A DNA stretch of 5,349 nucleotides from Pseudomonadota bacterium (lineage in GTDB: Bacteria; Pseudomonadota; Alphaproteobacteria; Rhodospirillales; 2-02-FULL-58-16), in assembly GCA_022572335.1 (NCBI GenBank), contig JACZWD010000177.1, positions 1-5,349 on the forward strand, written 5' to 3'. The first letter of the stretch is position 1, and the number at the start of each line of letters is the position of its first letter. A program made the translations under genes and the position numbers. Positions 1-4,601 of the stretch are shown piece by piece. The notes below the pieces were generated by a model that was given only the letters and a program-made list of their open reading frames with translations, made no database searches and was not told the origin of the DNA.

Positions 1-1
1 T

Positions 2-97
2 GAATATTATGGACATAATGACACTTTCATAGTAGCAGATTATTACTTGAAATGGATTTTGGGTTTGAATATTTTTTCCAGTATAGAAAAAAAATGA
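2..97 (+). CDS. C-terminal tail of an unrecognised protein, cut by the left edge
   Basis: The frame starting at base 2 is open for 31 codons from the window edge and stops at TGA 95-97. The peptide begins EYYGHNDTFIVADYYLKW and ends ILGLNIFSSIEKK. It reads as the natural end of a protein: mixed aromatic and hydrophobic residues, then a charged Lys-rich tail. The main support is that its stop overlaps the ATG of the next gene as ATGA (94-97), a common arrangement for translationally coupled genes. The DNA is very AT-rich (about 26% G+C), unlike the rest of the window. I do not recognise the family, and 31 residues are too few to assign a function. The other open frame here, with an ATG at 52, is less likely because it lacks a ribosome binding site and would overlap this tail. 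Confidence 0.45.
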   Translation, partial: EYYGHNDTFIVADYYLKWILGLNIFSSIEKK

Positions 98-318
98 TTC
101 AAATGAATTTTGAACAGAGTGAGCAGCTGCTGCGCTATCTGGCTGACAAGACGCGCTGGGGTCGCGCATGGTTATCGTTGTTGATGTATTACATCTTTGA
201 GGCGCTGTTATCGGACCCTGTTTATGGTGGTAACCCTGACGAAATAGGCTGGCGATGGCTGGACCATCAGCCGGGTTTCCCAAGACCGCCGGCCGATAAA
301 ATCTACGGCAGCTTATAA
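94..318 (+). CDS. Short gluconate 2-dehydrogenase subunit 3-like protein
   Basis: The 74-residue product carries the C-terminal signature of the gluconate 2-dehydrogenase subunit 3 family (Gluconate_2-dh3): LLSDPVYGGNPDEIGWRWL, then HQPGFPRPP. In characterised membrane-bound dehydrogenases this small subunit accompanies a GMC-type FAD subunit, and here such a gene starts two bases after the stop, so the two are almost certainly co-transcribed. Family members are usually clearly longer (about 150-250 residues) and often have an export signal. Neither the N-terminal part nor a signal peptide is present here. I chose the ATG at 94 because it overlaps the upstream stop as ATGA. ATG 103 and ATG 52 are alternatives in the same frame, giving 71 and 88 residues. 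No good Shine-Dalgarno sequence is visible. Family call firm, exact start uncertain. Confidence 0.72.
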   Translation: MIQMNFEQSEQLLRYLADKTRWGRAWLSLLMYYIFEALLSDPVYGGNPDEIGWRWLDHQPGFPRPPADKIYGSL

Positions 319-320
319 CC

Positions 321-1727
321 ATGGATTGCGATGTTTGTGTGATTGGCAGTGGTGCCGGCGGTGGGCCGGTTGCACTGACACTGGCGGAGGCCGGCTACTC
401 GGTCGTCGTATTGGAAAAGGGGCCCTGGCTCACTGAGCAAGATTTCTTCAAGGATGAAATTGCCTGTTGCCGACGCAACACCTACACGCTGAATCTCCAG
501 GAAGAGTTTCACGTCGTCGAAGAATACAATGGCAAAAAGGGCTGGGTCGCAAGACCTACCTACGACTCCAGTTGGGACTTCTGGAATGGCAATATGGTCG
601 GCGGATCATCAAACTTGATGAGCGGGTTTTTCCATCGCCTCAAACCCAAGGATTTCAGGTTGCTATCCGAGTTCGGTCCCATCGAGGGCGCCAATATCGC
701 CGACTGGCCGATCGATTATGACGAACTGGAACCTTATTACAGCAAGGTCGAACATGTAGTCGGCATATCCGGCCGGGTGGTCGATCATCCAAACCAGGAG
801 CCACGTTCGACGGCGGATTTTCCGTTTGCCCCAACAGCCGAGCACCCGATTGCCAATTGGTTTGACGAAACTTGCCAACGAGAACGATTGCACTCGATCC
901 CCGTGCCGAGAGCCATTTTGCCGCACCGGGCTCTCGGCAGAGATGGTTGTCAATATTCCGGATACTGCGGCAGTTATGGTTGTTCAACCGGCGCCAAGGG
1001 CAGCTCGCGGGCGGCGTTGCTGAACCGCGCGGTGGTTTCCGGAAACTGCGATATCCGGCCTGATTCGCATGTCTATCGCCTGGACAGCGACGCGAGCGGC
1101 CGGGTGGTGGCCGCCAGTTATTATGCTGCGAACGGGTCGGCCGAGACGGTCCGTGCACAAATTTTCGTCGTTGCCTGCCAGGCGATCGAAACCTCCCGGC
1201 TACTGCTGTTGTCGCCGGGTTCCAGACACCCGCATGGTCTCGCCAATAACCACGGCCAGGTTGGCAGGAATCTGCTGTTTTCCGCGGGCGGTGCCGGTAC
1301 CGGCAGTTTCTTCTATGCCAGGCTGGATCAGGACAAGGCGGCCGAGCTCGACCGGCTGGACGCCGACGGCGTCATCGGCGGCCACTCGGGCCTGCCGTTC
1401 ACCGATCTCGTCGAGGACCGCCTGTGGCACAACGCCGGCAGCGTCGGCCTGCCCGCCAACGACGGCACGCCGAGGGCGTGGTTCTCGGTCCTGGCGCCCG
1501 ACGGAGACGGCATCGCCATCACCCACCACCCCCTGGACTACGACCACGCCCGGGCGGCCGCCAAGATGCGCGCCGCCGGCCTGCCCGCGGCCTACGCGCG
1601 GACCCTGGAGGACGGCCTGTGGCCGGACATGCGCGTGCTGCCCGAAGCCGAACGCCGGCTGCGCGCCCGGCCGCTGACGCCCGGGGCGGTCCATTGGTCC
1701 GCGCGTAGGCCGCGCGCCGCCCGGTGA
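321..1727 (+). CDS. Chimera: GMC-type FAD oxidoreductase N-terminal part joined to a metallophosphoesterase C-terminal part
   Basis: The 468-codon frame joins two unrelated families. Residues 1-335 are a GMC oxidoreductase of the gluconate 2-dehydrogenase flavoprotein type: FAD-binding GSGAGGG at 9-15, the acidic end of the second beta strand in VVVLEKGP (Glu32), NMVGGSSN near 91-98, DWPIDYDELEPYY near 128-140, a Cys-rich stretch with Cys210, Cys216 and Cys221, and ACQAIETSRLLLLS near 284-297. The GMC C-terminal substrate domain, with the catalytic His and the closing Asn-Pro motif, is missing; such proteins usually exceed 500 residues. From about 345 the sequence matches the end of a calcineurin-like phosphoesterase instead: GVIGGHSGLPF (His355), LWHNAGSVGLPANDGTPR, LDYDHARAAAKMRAAGLP and a closing DGLWPDMRVLPEAER. 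The N-terminal metal-binding motifs of that family are absent. Base composition jumps near the joint. Neither half looks catalytically complete, so this may be a pseudogene or an assembly chimera. Confidence 0.75.
   Translation: MDCDVCVIGSGAGGGPVALTLAEAGYSVVVLEKGPWLTEQDFFKDEIACCRRNTYTLNLQEEFHVVEEYNGKKGWVARPTYDSSWDFWNGNMVGGSSNLMSGFFHRLKPKDFRLLSEFGPIEGANIADWPIDYDELEPYYSKVEHVVGISGRVVDHPNQEPRSTADFPFAPTAEHPIANWFDETCQRERLHSIPVPRAILPHRALGRDGCQYSGYCGSYGCSTGAKGSSRAALLNRAVVSGNCDIRPDSHVYRLDSDASGRVVAASYYAANGSAETVRAQIFVVACQAIETSRLLLLSPGSRHPHGLANNHGQVGRNLLFSAGGAGTGSFFYARLDQDKAAELDRLDADGVIGGHSGLPFTDLVEDRLWHNAGSVGLPANDGTPRAWFSVLAPDGDGIAITHHPLDYDHARAAAKMRAAGLPAAYARTLEDGLWPDMRVLPEAERRLRARPLTPGAVHWSARRPRAAR
1310..1350. 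other. Joint between GMC-like and phosphoesterase-like sequence
   Basis: Protein similarity switches family somewhere in FFYARLDQDKAAELDRLDA. Before it, NLLFSAGGAGTGSFFY is GMC-like; after it, DADGVIGGHSGLPF is phosphoesterase-like. Both families could tolerate the Asp/Lys/Ala/Glu-rich stretch between, so the joint cannot be placed to the base. By hand count G+C is about 58% in 1261-1320 and about 73% in 1321-1380. No inserted element, direct repeat or stop codon marks the spot, and the reading frame is kept. Confidence 0.6.
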
Positions 1728-1743
1728 CGGGCGCGTTTGGCCC

Positions 1744-1773
1744 TTGCCGCGCGCCGGTTTTCGCGCCTATCAT
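1744..1773 (+). promoter_or_regulatory. Candidate sigma70-type promoter upstream of apaG
   Basis: TTGCCG (1744-1749) and TATCAT (1768-1773) are separated by 18 bases. They lie in the 175-base gap after the chimeric gene and about 130 bases before the apaG start. The same stretch contains a hairpin with arms 1754-1763 and 1774-1782 (CCGGTTTTCG against CGAAACCGG) without a T-tract, which could instead be a weak transcription stop for the gene before. Weak evidence from sequence pattern only. Confidence 0.3.
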
Positions 1774-1810
1774 CGAAACCGGTGGAAAGAGGGCATGCTT
1801 CCGGTCAACC

Positions 1811-1838
1811 TGGACAACGCGTCCATGGCACCTAAAGT
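1811..1838 (+). promoter_or_regulatory. Second candidate promoter upstream of apaG
   Basis: TGGACA (1811-1816, five of six consensus bases) and TAAAGT (1833-1838, four of six) are 16 bases apart, in a patch of lower G+C. Transcription would start some 55-60 bases before the GTG of apaG. It competes with the candidate at 1744-1773, and only one or neither need be used. Confidence 0.3.
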
Positions 1839-1902
1839 ATTCGGATAAAGCAAAGGCCACGGTTGCCCCGCACGTTCTCGCAAACGGAACACTGGAGGAG
1901 CG

Positions 1903-2325
1903 GTGGAACGGGAGTCTGGAGGAGAGTCGGGCGCATACGCCCGGACCACGCGGTCGATCACCGTCACGGTGGAGCCGTTCTACCTGGACGACCAGTCGGT
2001 GCCGGAGGAAAACCACTTCGTCTGGGCCTACCACGTGCGCATCGAAAACCACGGCGAACAGACCGTGCAGCTGCTGACCCGCTTTTGGCGCATCACCGAT
2101 TCCCTGGGCAATGTGCAGGAGGTGCGCGGCGACGGCGTCGTCGGCGAACAGCCGATCCTCAACCCGGGCGAAAGCTTCGAGTACACCAGTGGCACGCCGC
2201 TTCCGACGCCGTCGGGGATCATGGTCGGCGCCTATCAGATGCTGGCCCAGAGCGGTGAAAGGTTCGAAATCGACGTGCCGGCCTTTTCCCTGGACAGCCC
2301 CCACCAGGCCGTACAAATCCACTGA
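1903..2325 (+). CDS. apaG: ApaG-domain protein
   Basis: The 140-residue product matches ApaG along its length: TTRSITVTVEPFYLDDQS at the first strands, FVWAYHVRIENHGEQTVQLL, RFWRITDSLGNVQEVRG, GDGVVGEQPILNPGESFEY (with the Gly-x-Gly-x-x-Gly stretch), TSGTPLPTPSGIMVGAYQM and the closing IDVPAFSLDSP. ApaG is a small cytosolic protein with a fibronectin type III-like beta fold. It is linked genetically to cobalt/magnesium resistance in enteric bacteria, but its biochemical role is unsettled. The product is somewhat longer than the roughly 125-130 residues usual for the family; the extra residues are at the N-terminus. The start is GTG 1903. GGAGG at 1894-1898 lies close upstream, with only four bases between, and no later ATG or GTG precedes the conserved region. 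hslO follows on the same strand, but a repeat element separates them. Confidence 0.93.
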   Translation: MERESGGESGAYARTTRSITVTVEPFYLDDQSVPEENHFVWAYHVRIENHGEQTVQLLTRFWRITDSLGNVQEVRGDGVVGEQPILNPGESFEYTSGTPLPTPSGIMVGAYQMLAQSGERFEIDVPAFSLDSPHQAVQIH

Positions 2326-2398
2326 ACCCTGAAGGCGAACCGCCCCCGGGGCCGGCCCCCCGGTCGCGGACGGCATCGCCGCCTTGCGCCGCCGCCCG

Positions 2399-2429
2399 CG
2401 GACACCATATTTTCCGTTTCCCATATAAT
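2399..2429 (+). promoter_or_regulatory. Candidate promoter with perfect -10 box before the repeat element
   Basis: TATAAT at 2424-2429 is a perfect -10 hexamer in an AT-rich patch (about 2404-2432) inside otherwise very GC-rich DNA. The best -35 candidates are poor: CGGACA at 2399-2404 with a long 19-base spacer, or GGACAC one base downstream with 18. If used, transcription would enter the element at 2461-2845 and continue into hslO. The patch could also be outer sequence of the element itself. Upstream, 2326-2400 holds only GC-rich DNA with the palindrome GGGGCCGGCCCC at 2348-2359 and no T-tract. Confidence 0.35.
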
Positions 2430-2460
2430 GTGTGTAGGCCAACCCTTGGAGCCGGTACCG

Positions 2461-2494
2461 AGTACTCCCTTGCACGATTTCGCGCACCATACGA
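2461..2494 (+). repeat. Left terminal inverted repeat of the element
   Basis: It begins AGTACTCCCTTGCACG and ends CGCACCATACGA. It pairs with the inverted 2812-2845 at 31 of 34 positions; the three mismatches are at element positions 8, 22 and 25. The outermost six bases, AGTACT, are themselves palindromic. Similarity appears to continue weakly inward for another 20 or so bases. Confidence 0.85.
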
Positions 2495-2532
2495 CGGTCT
2501 TCCGAGGTTTCCGGCTAGGAGCGCGGCGCGTC

Positions 2533-2550
2533 GTGATGCTGGAGCATCAC
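2533..2550. repeat. Perfect 8 bp hairpin inside module A
   Basis: GTGATGCT and AGCATCAC are exact reverse complements around a GG loop. The flanks are rich in GCGC. Module B has no equivalent, so this marks a difference between the two modules. There is no T-tract, so it is not a standard terminator. Confidence 0.6.
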
Positions 2551-2573
2551 AAGCGGCGCGCGACGACGCCGGG

Positions 2574-2643
2574 GGCCGCGGGGGCGTCCCCCGCAATACG
2601 TAGCCGAGGGGACACCCCCCTTGTCCCCCCGGAGGCCTCGGAA
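2574..2643 (+). repeat. 70 bp GC-rich direct repeat, copy 1
   Basis: It starts GGCCGCGGGGGCGTCCCCCG, passes through CAATACG and GGGGACACCCCCC, and ends in CCTCGGAA. It contains a small palindrome (CGGGGGCGTCCCCCG) and the inverted pair GGGGACA/TGTCCCC. The second copy begins 106 bases downstream, at 2680. Confidence 0.75.
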
Positions 2644-2658
2644 GACCGCCCTTCGGGT

Positions 2659-2810
2659 CGCGTTTCCCGCTCCCTCGGGGGTCGCGGGGGCGCCCCCCGC
2701 ATACGGTGTCGGGGGGACACCCCCCGGTGGCCCCCCGGGGCGTCGGGAACGCTTGCCGATGGGTCCGCATCGCCCGCGCGTCCCCTCCTGCCGAGGGAAC
2801 GGGAAACGCG
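2659..2810. repeat. Inner inverted repeat pair, module B
   Basis: The arm at 2659-2678 (CGCGTTTCCCGCTCCCTCGG) is the reverse complement of 2791-2810 with one mismatch in 20. The right arm abuts the right terminal repeat, just as the module A left arm abuts the left one. Confidence 0.75.
2680..2749 (+). repeat. 70 bp GC-rich direct repeat, copy 2
   Basis: It starts GGTCGCGGGGGCGCCCCCCG, passes through CATACGG and GGGGGGACACCCCCC, and ends in CGTCGGGAA. It aligns with 2574-2643 over its full length with scattered substitutions and small offsetting indels. Same orientation, 106 bp period. Confidence 0.75.
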
Positions 2811-2811
2811 A

Positions 2812-2845
2812 TCGTATGGTACGTGAAATCGTGCAAGTGAGTACT
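2812..2845 (-). repeat. Right terminal inverted repeat of the element
   Basis: Inverted copy of 2461-2494 (31 of 34). Read on the plus strand it begins TCGTATGGTACGTGAAATCG and ends GTGAGTACT. It contains an ATG at 2816 in frame with hslO and the AAGTGAG (2835-2841) that probably acts as the hslO ribosome binding site. It ends three bases before the hslO ATG. Confidence 0.85.
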
Positions 2846-2848
2846 GAC

Positions 2849-3775
2849 ATGTCCAAAACCGCATCTTTCGGCGACCTGGTCCAGCCCTTCCGCATCGAGG
2901 CCCTCGGCCTGCGCGGCCAGCTGGTGCGCCTGGGTCCGGCGCTGGAGGCGATCCTCGGCCCCCACGGCTATCCGGTGCGGGTGGCCGGCATGGTGGCCGA
3001 GACCCTGGCCCTGGCGGCGGTGCTCGCCAACGCGCTGCGCTTCGACGGCATCTTCACCCTGCAGGCCCAGGGCGACGGCCCCCTGGGCATGGTCGTCGCC
3101 GACGTCACCAACAAGGGGGACATGCGCAGCTACGCCCGCTTCGACGCGGAGCGCATCGAGGCGGCCCGGGGCGGCGCCGGCGGGGCGGTGCCGAGCCTGC
3201 TCGGGGCCGGCCACCTGTCGTTCACCGTCGACCAGGGGCCGGACGGCGAACGCTACCAGGGCATTTGCGCCCTGGAAGGCGCCAGCCTGGCCGACTGCGC
3301 CCATCACTACTTCCGCCAGTCCGGCGAGCTGGAGACCGCCATCATGCTCGCCAACACCGTTGCCGGGGGGACGAACGGCGCCGGCGGGGCGCGGGCGGCG
3401 GCGCTGATGATCCAGCGCCTGGCGTCGGCGGGCGGGGCGGACGGGGACGAGGAACCGGCGGACGAGGACTGGCGCCGCGCCGTCATCCTGATGAGCAGCG
3501 CCACGGCCGGCGAAATGCTGGACCCGGCGGTCACCCCGGACCAGCTTCTGTACCGGCTTTTCCACGAGGACGGGGTCCGGGTCTTCCGCACCCGGCCCCT
3601 GCGCCACGCCTGCCGGTGTTCCCTGGACAAGGTGGCGACGACCCTGCGCGCCTTTCCCCAGGCCGAGATCGAGGCCATGGCCGAAGACGGCGCCGTCACC
3701 GTCACCTGCGAGTTCTGCAAGGCCGATTACCGGTTCGACGAAGCGGCCCTGGCCGCCCTCTACGTCGCCGGGTAG
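2849..3775 (+). CDS. hslO: Hsp33 redox-regulated molecular chaperone
   Basis: The 308-residue product is Hsp33, a cytosolic holdase activated by oxidative stress. The N-terminal domain includes RGQLVRLGPALEAIL near the start, then LALAAVLANALRFDGIFTLQ and GPLGMVVADVTNKGDMRSYARFD. The YFRQSGELET region follows. The C-terminal redox switch is intact: Cys255-x-Cys257 (HACRCS), 29 residues, then Cys287-x-x-Cys290 (CEFCKADYRF). These four cysteines bind zinc when reduced and form disulfides on activation. The length is slightly above the usual 290 or so, with an acidic, Gly/Ala-rich insert around 'GGADGDEEPADED'. The start at ATG 2849 fits the family and has AAGTGAG seven bases upstream. An in-frame ATG at 2816, inside the right terminal repeat of the element, would add 11 residues (MVREIVQVSTD). 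The whole leader is therefore repeat-element DNA. Confidence 0.95.
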   Translation: MSKTASFGDLVQPFRIEALGLRGQLVRLGPALEAILGPHGYPVRVAGMVAETLALAAVLANALRFDGIFTLQAQGDGPLGMVVADVTNKGDMRSYARFDAERIEAARGGAGGAVPSLLGAGHLSFTVDQGPDGERYQGICALEGASLADCAHHYFRQSGELETAIMLANTVAGGTNGAGGARAAALMIQRLASAGGADGDEEPADEDWRRAVILMSSATAGEMLDPAVTPDQLLYRLFHEDGVRVFRTRPLRHACRCSLDKVATTLRAFPQAEIEAMAEDGAVTVTCEFCKADYRFDEAALAALYVAG

Positions 3776-3826
3776 GGCGCCCGCCCCTTGAACCGGCCCG
3801 GCGGCGCGTGCCAATATGCGCCGGCC

Positions 3827-4405
3827 ATGGTGCGGCGGTATCTTGTATTCCTGCTTGTGGTGTTCCTGGCGGCCTGCGACACCCCGGTGGTGACGCAGAC
3901 CCTGCCCGAGCTCACCTATGGGCACTTGTCCAAGTTCACCCTCGACGTGGCCGACATCGCCGTGGCGGCGAAGTACCTGCCGCCGATGAAGGCGCCCAAC
4001 GTCGACCACCTGTTCCCGACCCCGCCCGGCAAGGCGCTCCGGCGCTGGGCGGCGGACCGGCTCACGGCGGGGGGCCGGCGGGGCACCGCGCGCTTCGTCA
4101 TCATCGACGCCCCGGTGACGGAGACGCCGCTGAAGCTGGACAAGAGCTTCACCGGCGCCTTCACCAAGCAGCAGTCCCGGCGCTACGAGGCCACCGTCGA
4201 GGTATCGCTGGAGATCCTGGACGACAGGGGGTTCCGCAAGGGCTTCGCCAACGCCCGGGTCATGCGCTCGCGCACGCTCGGCGAGGACGCCTCCATCAAC
4301 GACCGCGAACGCATGTGGTTCGACCTCACCGAGGCCCTGATGCGGGACTTCAACGCCGAGCTGGAAAAGAACATCCGCCAGTATCTGGGCGGGTATCTGA
4401 TGTAG
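3827..4405 (+). CDS. Predicted small lipoprotein of unknown function
   Basis: The 192-residue product starts with a lipoprotein signal: MVRR, a hydrophobic run YLVFLLVVF, then the lipobox LAAC with Cys17 as the lipid-modified residue. Asp18 follows the Cys; in enteric bacteria Asp at that position keeps lipoproteins in the inner membrane, but the rule is not secure elsewhere. The rest is a soluble mixed alpha/beta domain without further membrane segments: KFTLDVADIAVAAKYLPPM, GTARFVIIDAPVTETPL, RRYEATVEVSLEILDD and a helical C-terminus. I do not recognise a named family. The ATG at 3827 is chosen because it begins directly with the signal peptide; a TTG at 3788 in frame would add 13 polar residues and spoil it. 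No clear ribosome binding site is seen. It starts 51 bases after hslO on the same strand and could be co-transcribed. Confidence 0.8.
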   Translation: MVRRYLVFLLVVFLAACDTPVVTQTLPELTYGHLSKFTLDVADIAVAAKYLPPMKAPNVDHLFPTPPGKALRRWAADRLTAGGRRGTARFVIIDAPVTETPLKLDKSFTGAFTKQQSRRYEATVEVSLEILDDRGFRKGFANARVMRSRTLGEDASINDRERMWFDLTEALMRDFNAELEKNIRQYLGGYLM

Positions 4406-4426
4406 CGGGGGGGGCGCGGGCGTTAC

Positions 4427-4447
4427 CGGCACGGGAATCCGGTGCCG
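4427..4447. terminator. Weak hairpin between the convergent genes
   Basis: CGGCAC (4427-4432) and GTGCCG (4442-4447) can pair around a nine-base loop, 22 bases after the lipoprotein stop. No T-tract follows on either strand, so an intrinsic terminator is only possible, not shown. The rest of the gap to 4601 contains no gene. It includes a short CGGG/CCCG pair near 4497-4511 and CGTTAACG at 4549-4556 followed by TTT, both too short to call. Confidence 0.25.
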
Positions 4448-4601
4448 CCGCGGGGCTTGCGTGCGTGCGCATAAAAGGTGTTGAGATTGGGATGCGGGCT
4501 TGCTTCCCGAAGTCCACACATGATCCTTAGCGGACACTTTCGCCGGGGTCGTTAACGTTTTCTCACGAACAGGAAGTCGCCGCCGTCGTGGCCGGCGCGG
4601 T

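Larger units (their letters stand above)
2495..2648. repeat. Inner inverted repeat pair, module A
   Basis: CGGTCTTCCGAGG at 2495-2507 is the exact reverse complement of CCTCGGAAGACCG at 2636-2648. It encloses a further perfect hairpin (2533-2550) and the first copy of the 70 bp direct repeat. Confidence 0.75.
2461..2845. mobile_element. Miniature inverted-repeat element with nested repeats (MITE-like)
   Basis: This 385 bp segment is bounded by 34 bp inverted repeats that agree at 31 positions. The interior has two modules in a row. Module A (2495-2648) is closed by CGGTCTTCCGAGG and its exact inverted copy. Module B (2659-2810) is closed by a 20-base inverted pair with one mismatch. Each module carries one copy of a 70 bp GC-rich direct repeat. 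No credible protein is encoded; frames through it are Gly/Arg/Pro-rich composition artefacts. Non-autonomous elements moved by a transposase elsewhere typically look like this. No target-site duplication is visible next to the ends, so it may be old or may belong to another class of foldback or intergenic repeat. I cannot name the family. It separates apaG from hslO. Confidence 0.7.

Noticed and set aside
1724..2077. A 117-codon plus-strand frame overlapping the chimera end and apaG
   Set aside because: More than half lies inside apaG in another frame and reads as Arg/Ser/Thr-rich shadow sequence. The part before apaG has no family similarity.
1519..2490. A 323-codon minus-strand frame starting in the left terminal repeat
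   Set aside because: It lies opposite apaG and the phosphoesterase part. Its composition is Arg/Gly/Ala-rich and no family is seen. Only its first codons, the outward-facing repeat, are of interest.
2574..2749. The two 70 bp GC-rich repeats as a CRISPR array
   Set aside because: There are only two diverged copies, repeats are far longer than CRISPR repeats, there are no uniform spacers, and no cas genes are nearby.
2621..2848. Upstream extension of the hslO frame through the repeat element
   Set aside because: The added residues are translated GC-rich repeats and are not part of Hsp33; the conserved protein begins at about 2849. Only the short 2816 alternative is worth considering.
3265..4530. 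A 421-codon plus-strand frame spanning the end of hslO and the lipoprotein gene
   Set aside because: It is out of phase with both, and the Arg/Gly/Pro-rich translation is a frame shadow.
2219..4537. A 772-codon open frame on the minus strand across the repeat element, hslO and the lipoprotein gene
   Set aside because: It runs antisense to two well-supported genes in very GC-rich DNA, where stop codons are rare. The translation is low-complexity Gly/Arg/Ala/Pro/His with no recognisable domain.
4549..4559. CGTTAACG followed by T residues as a terminator
   Set aside because: The palindrome is only eight bases, has no loop and is AT-rich at its centre; it is too weak to support a call.
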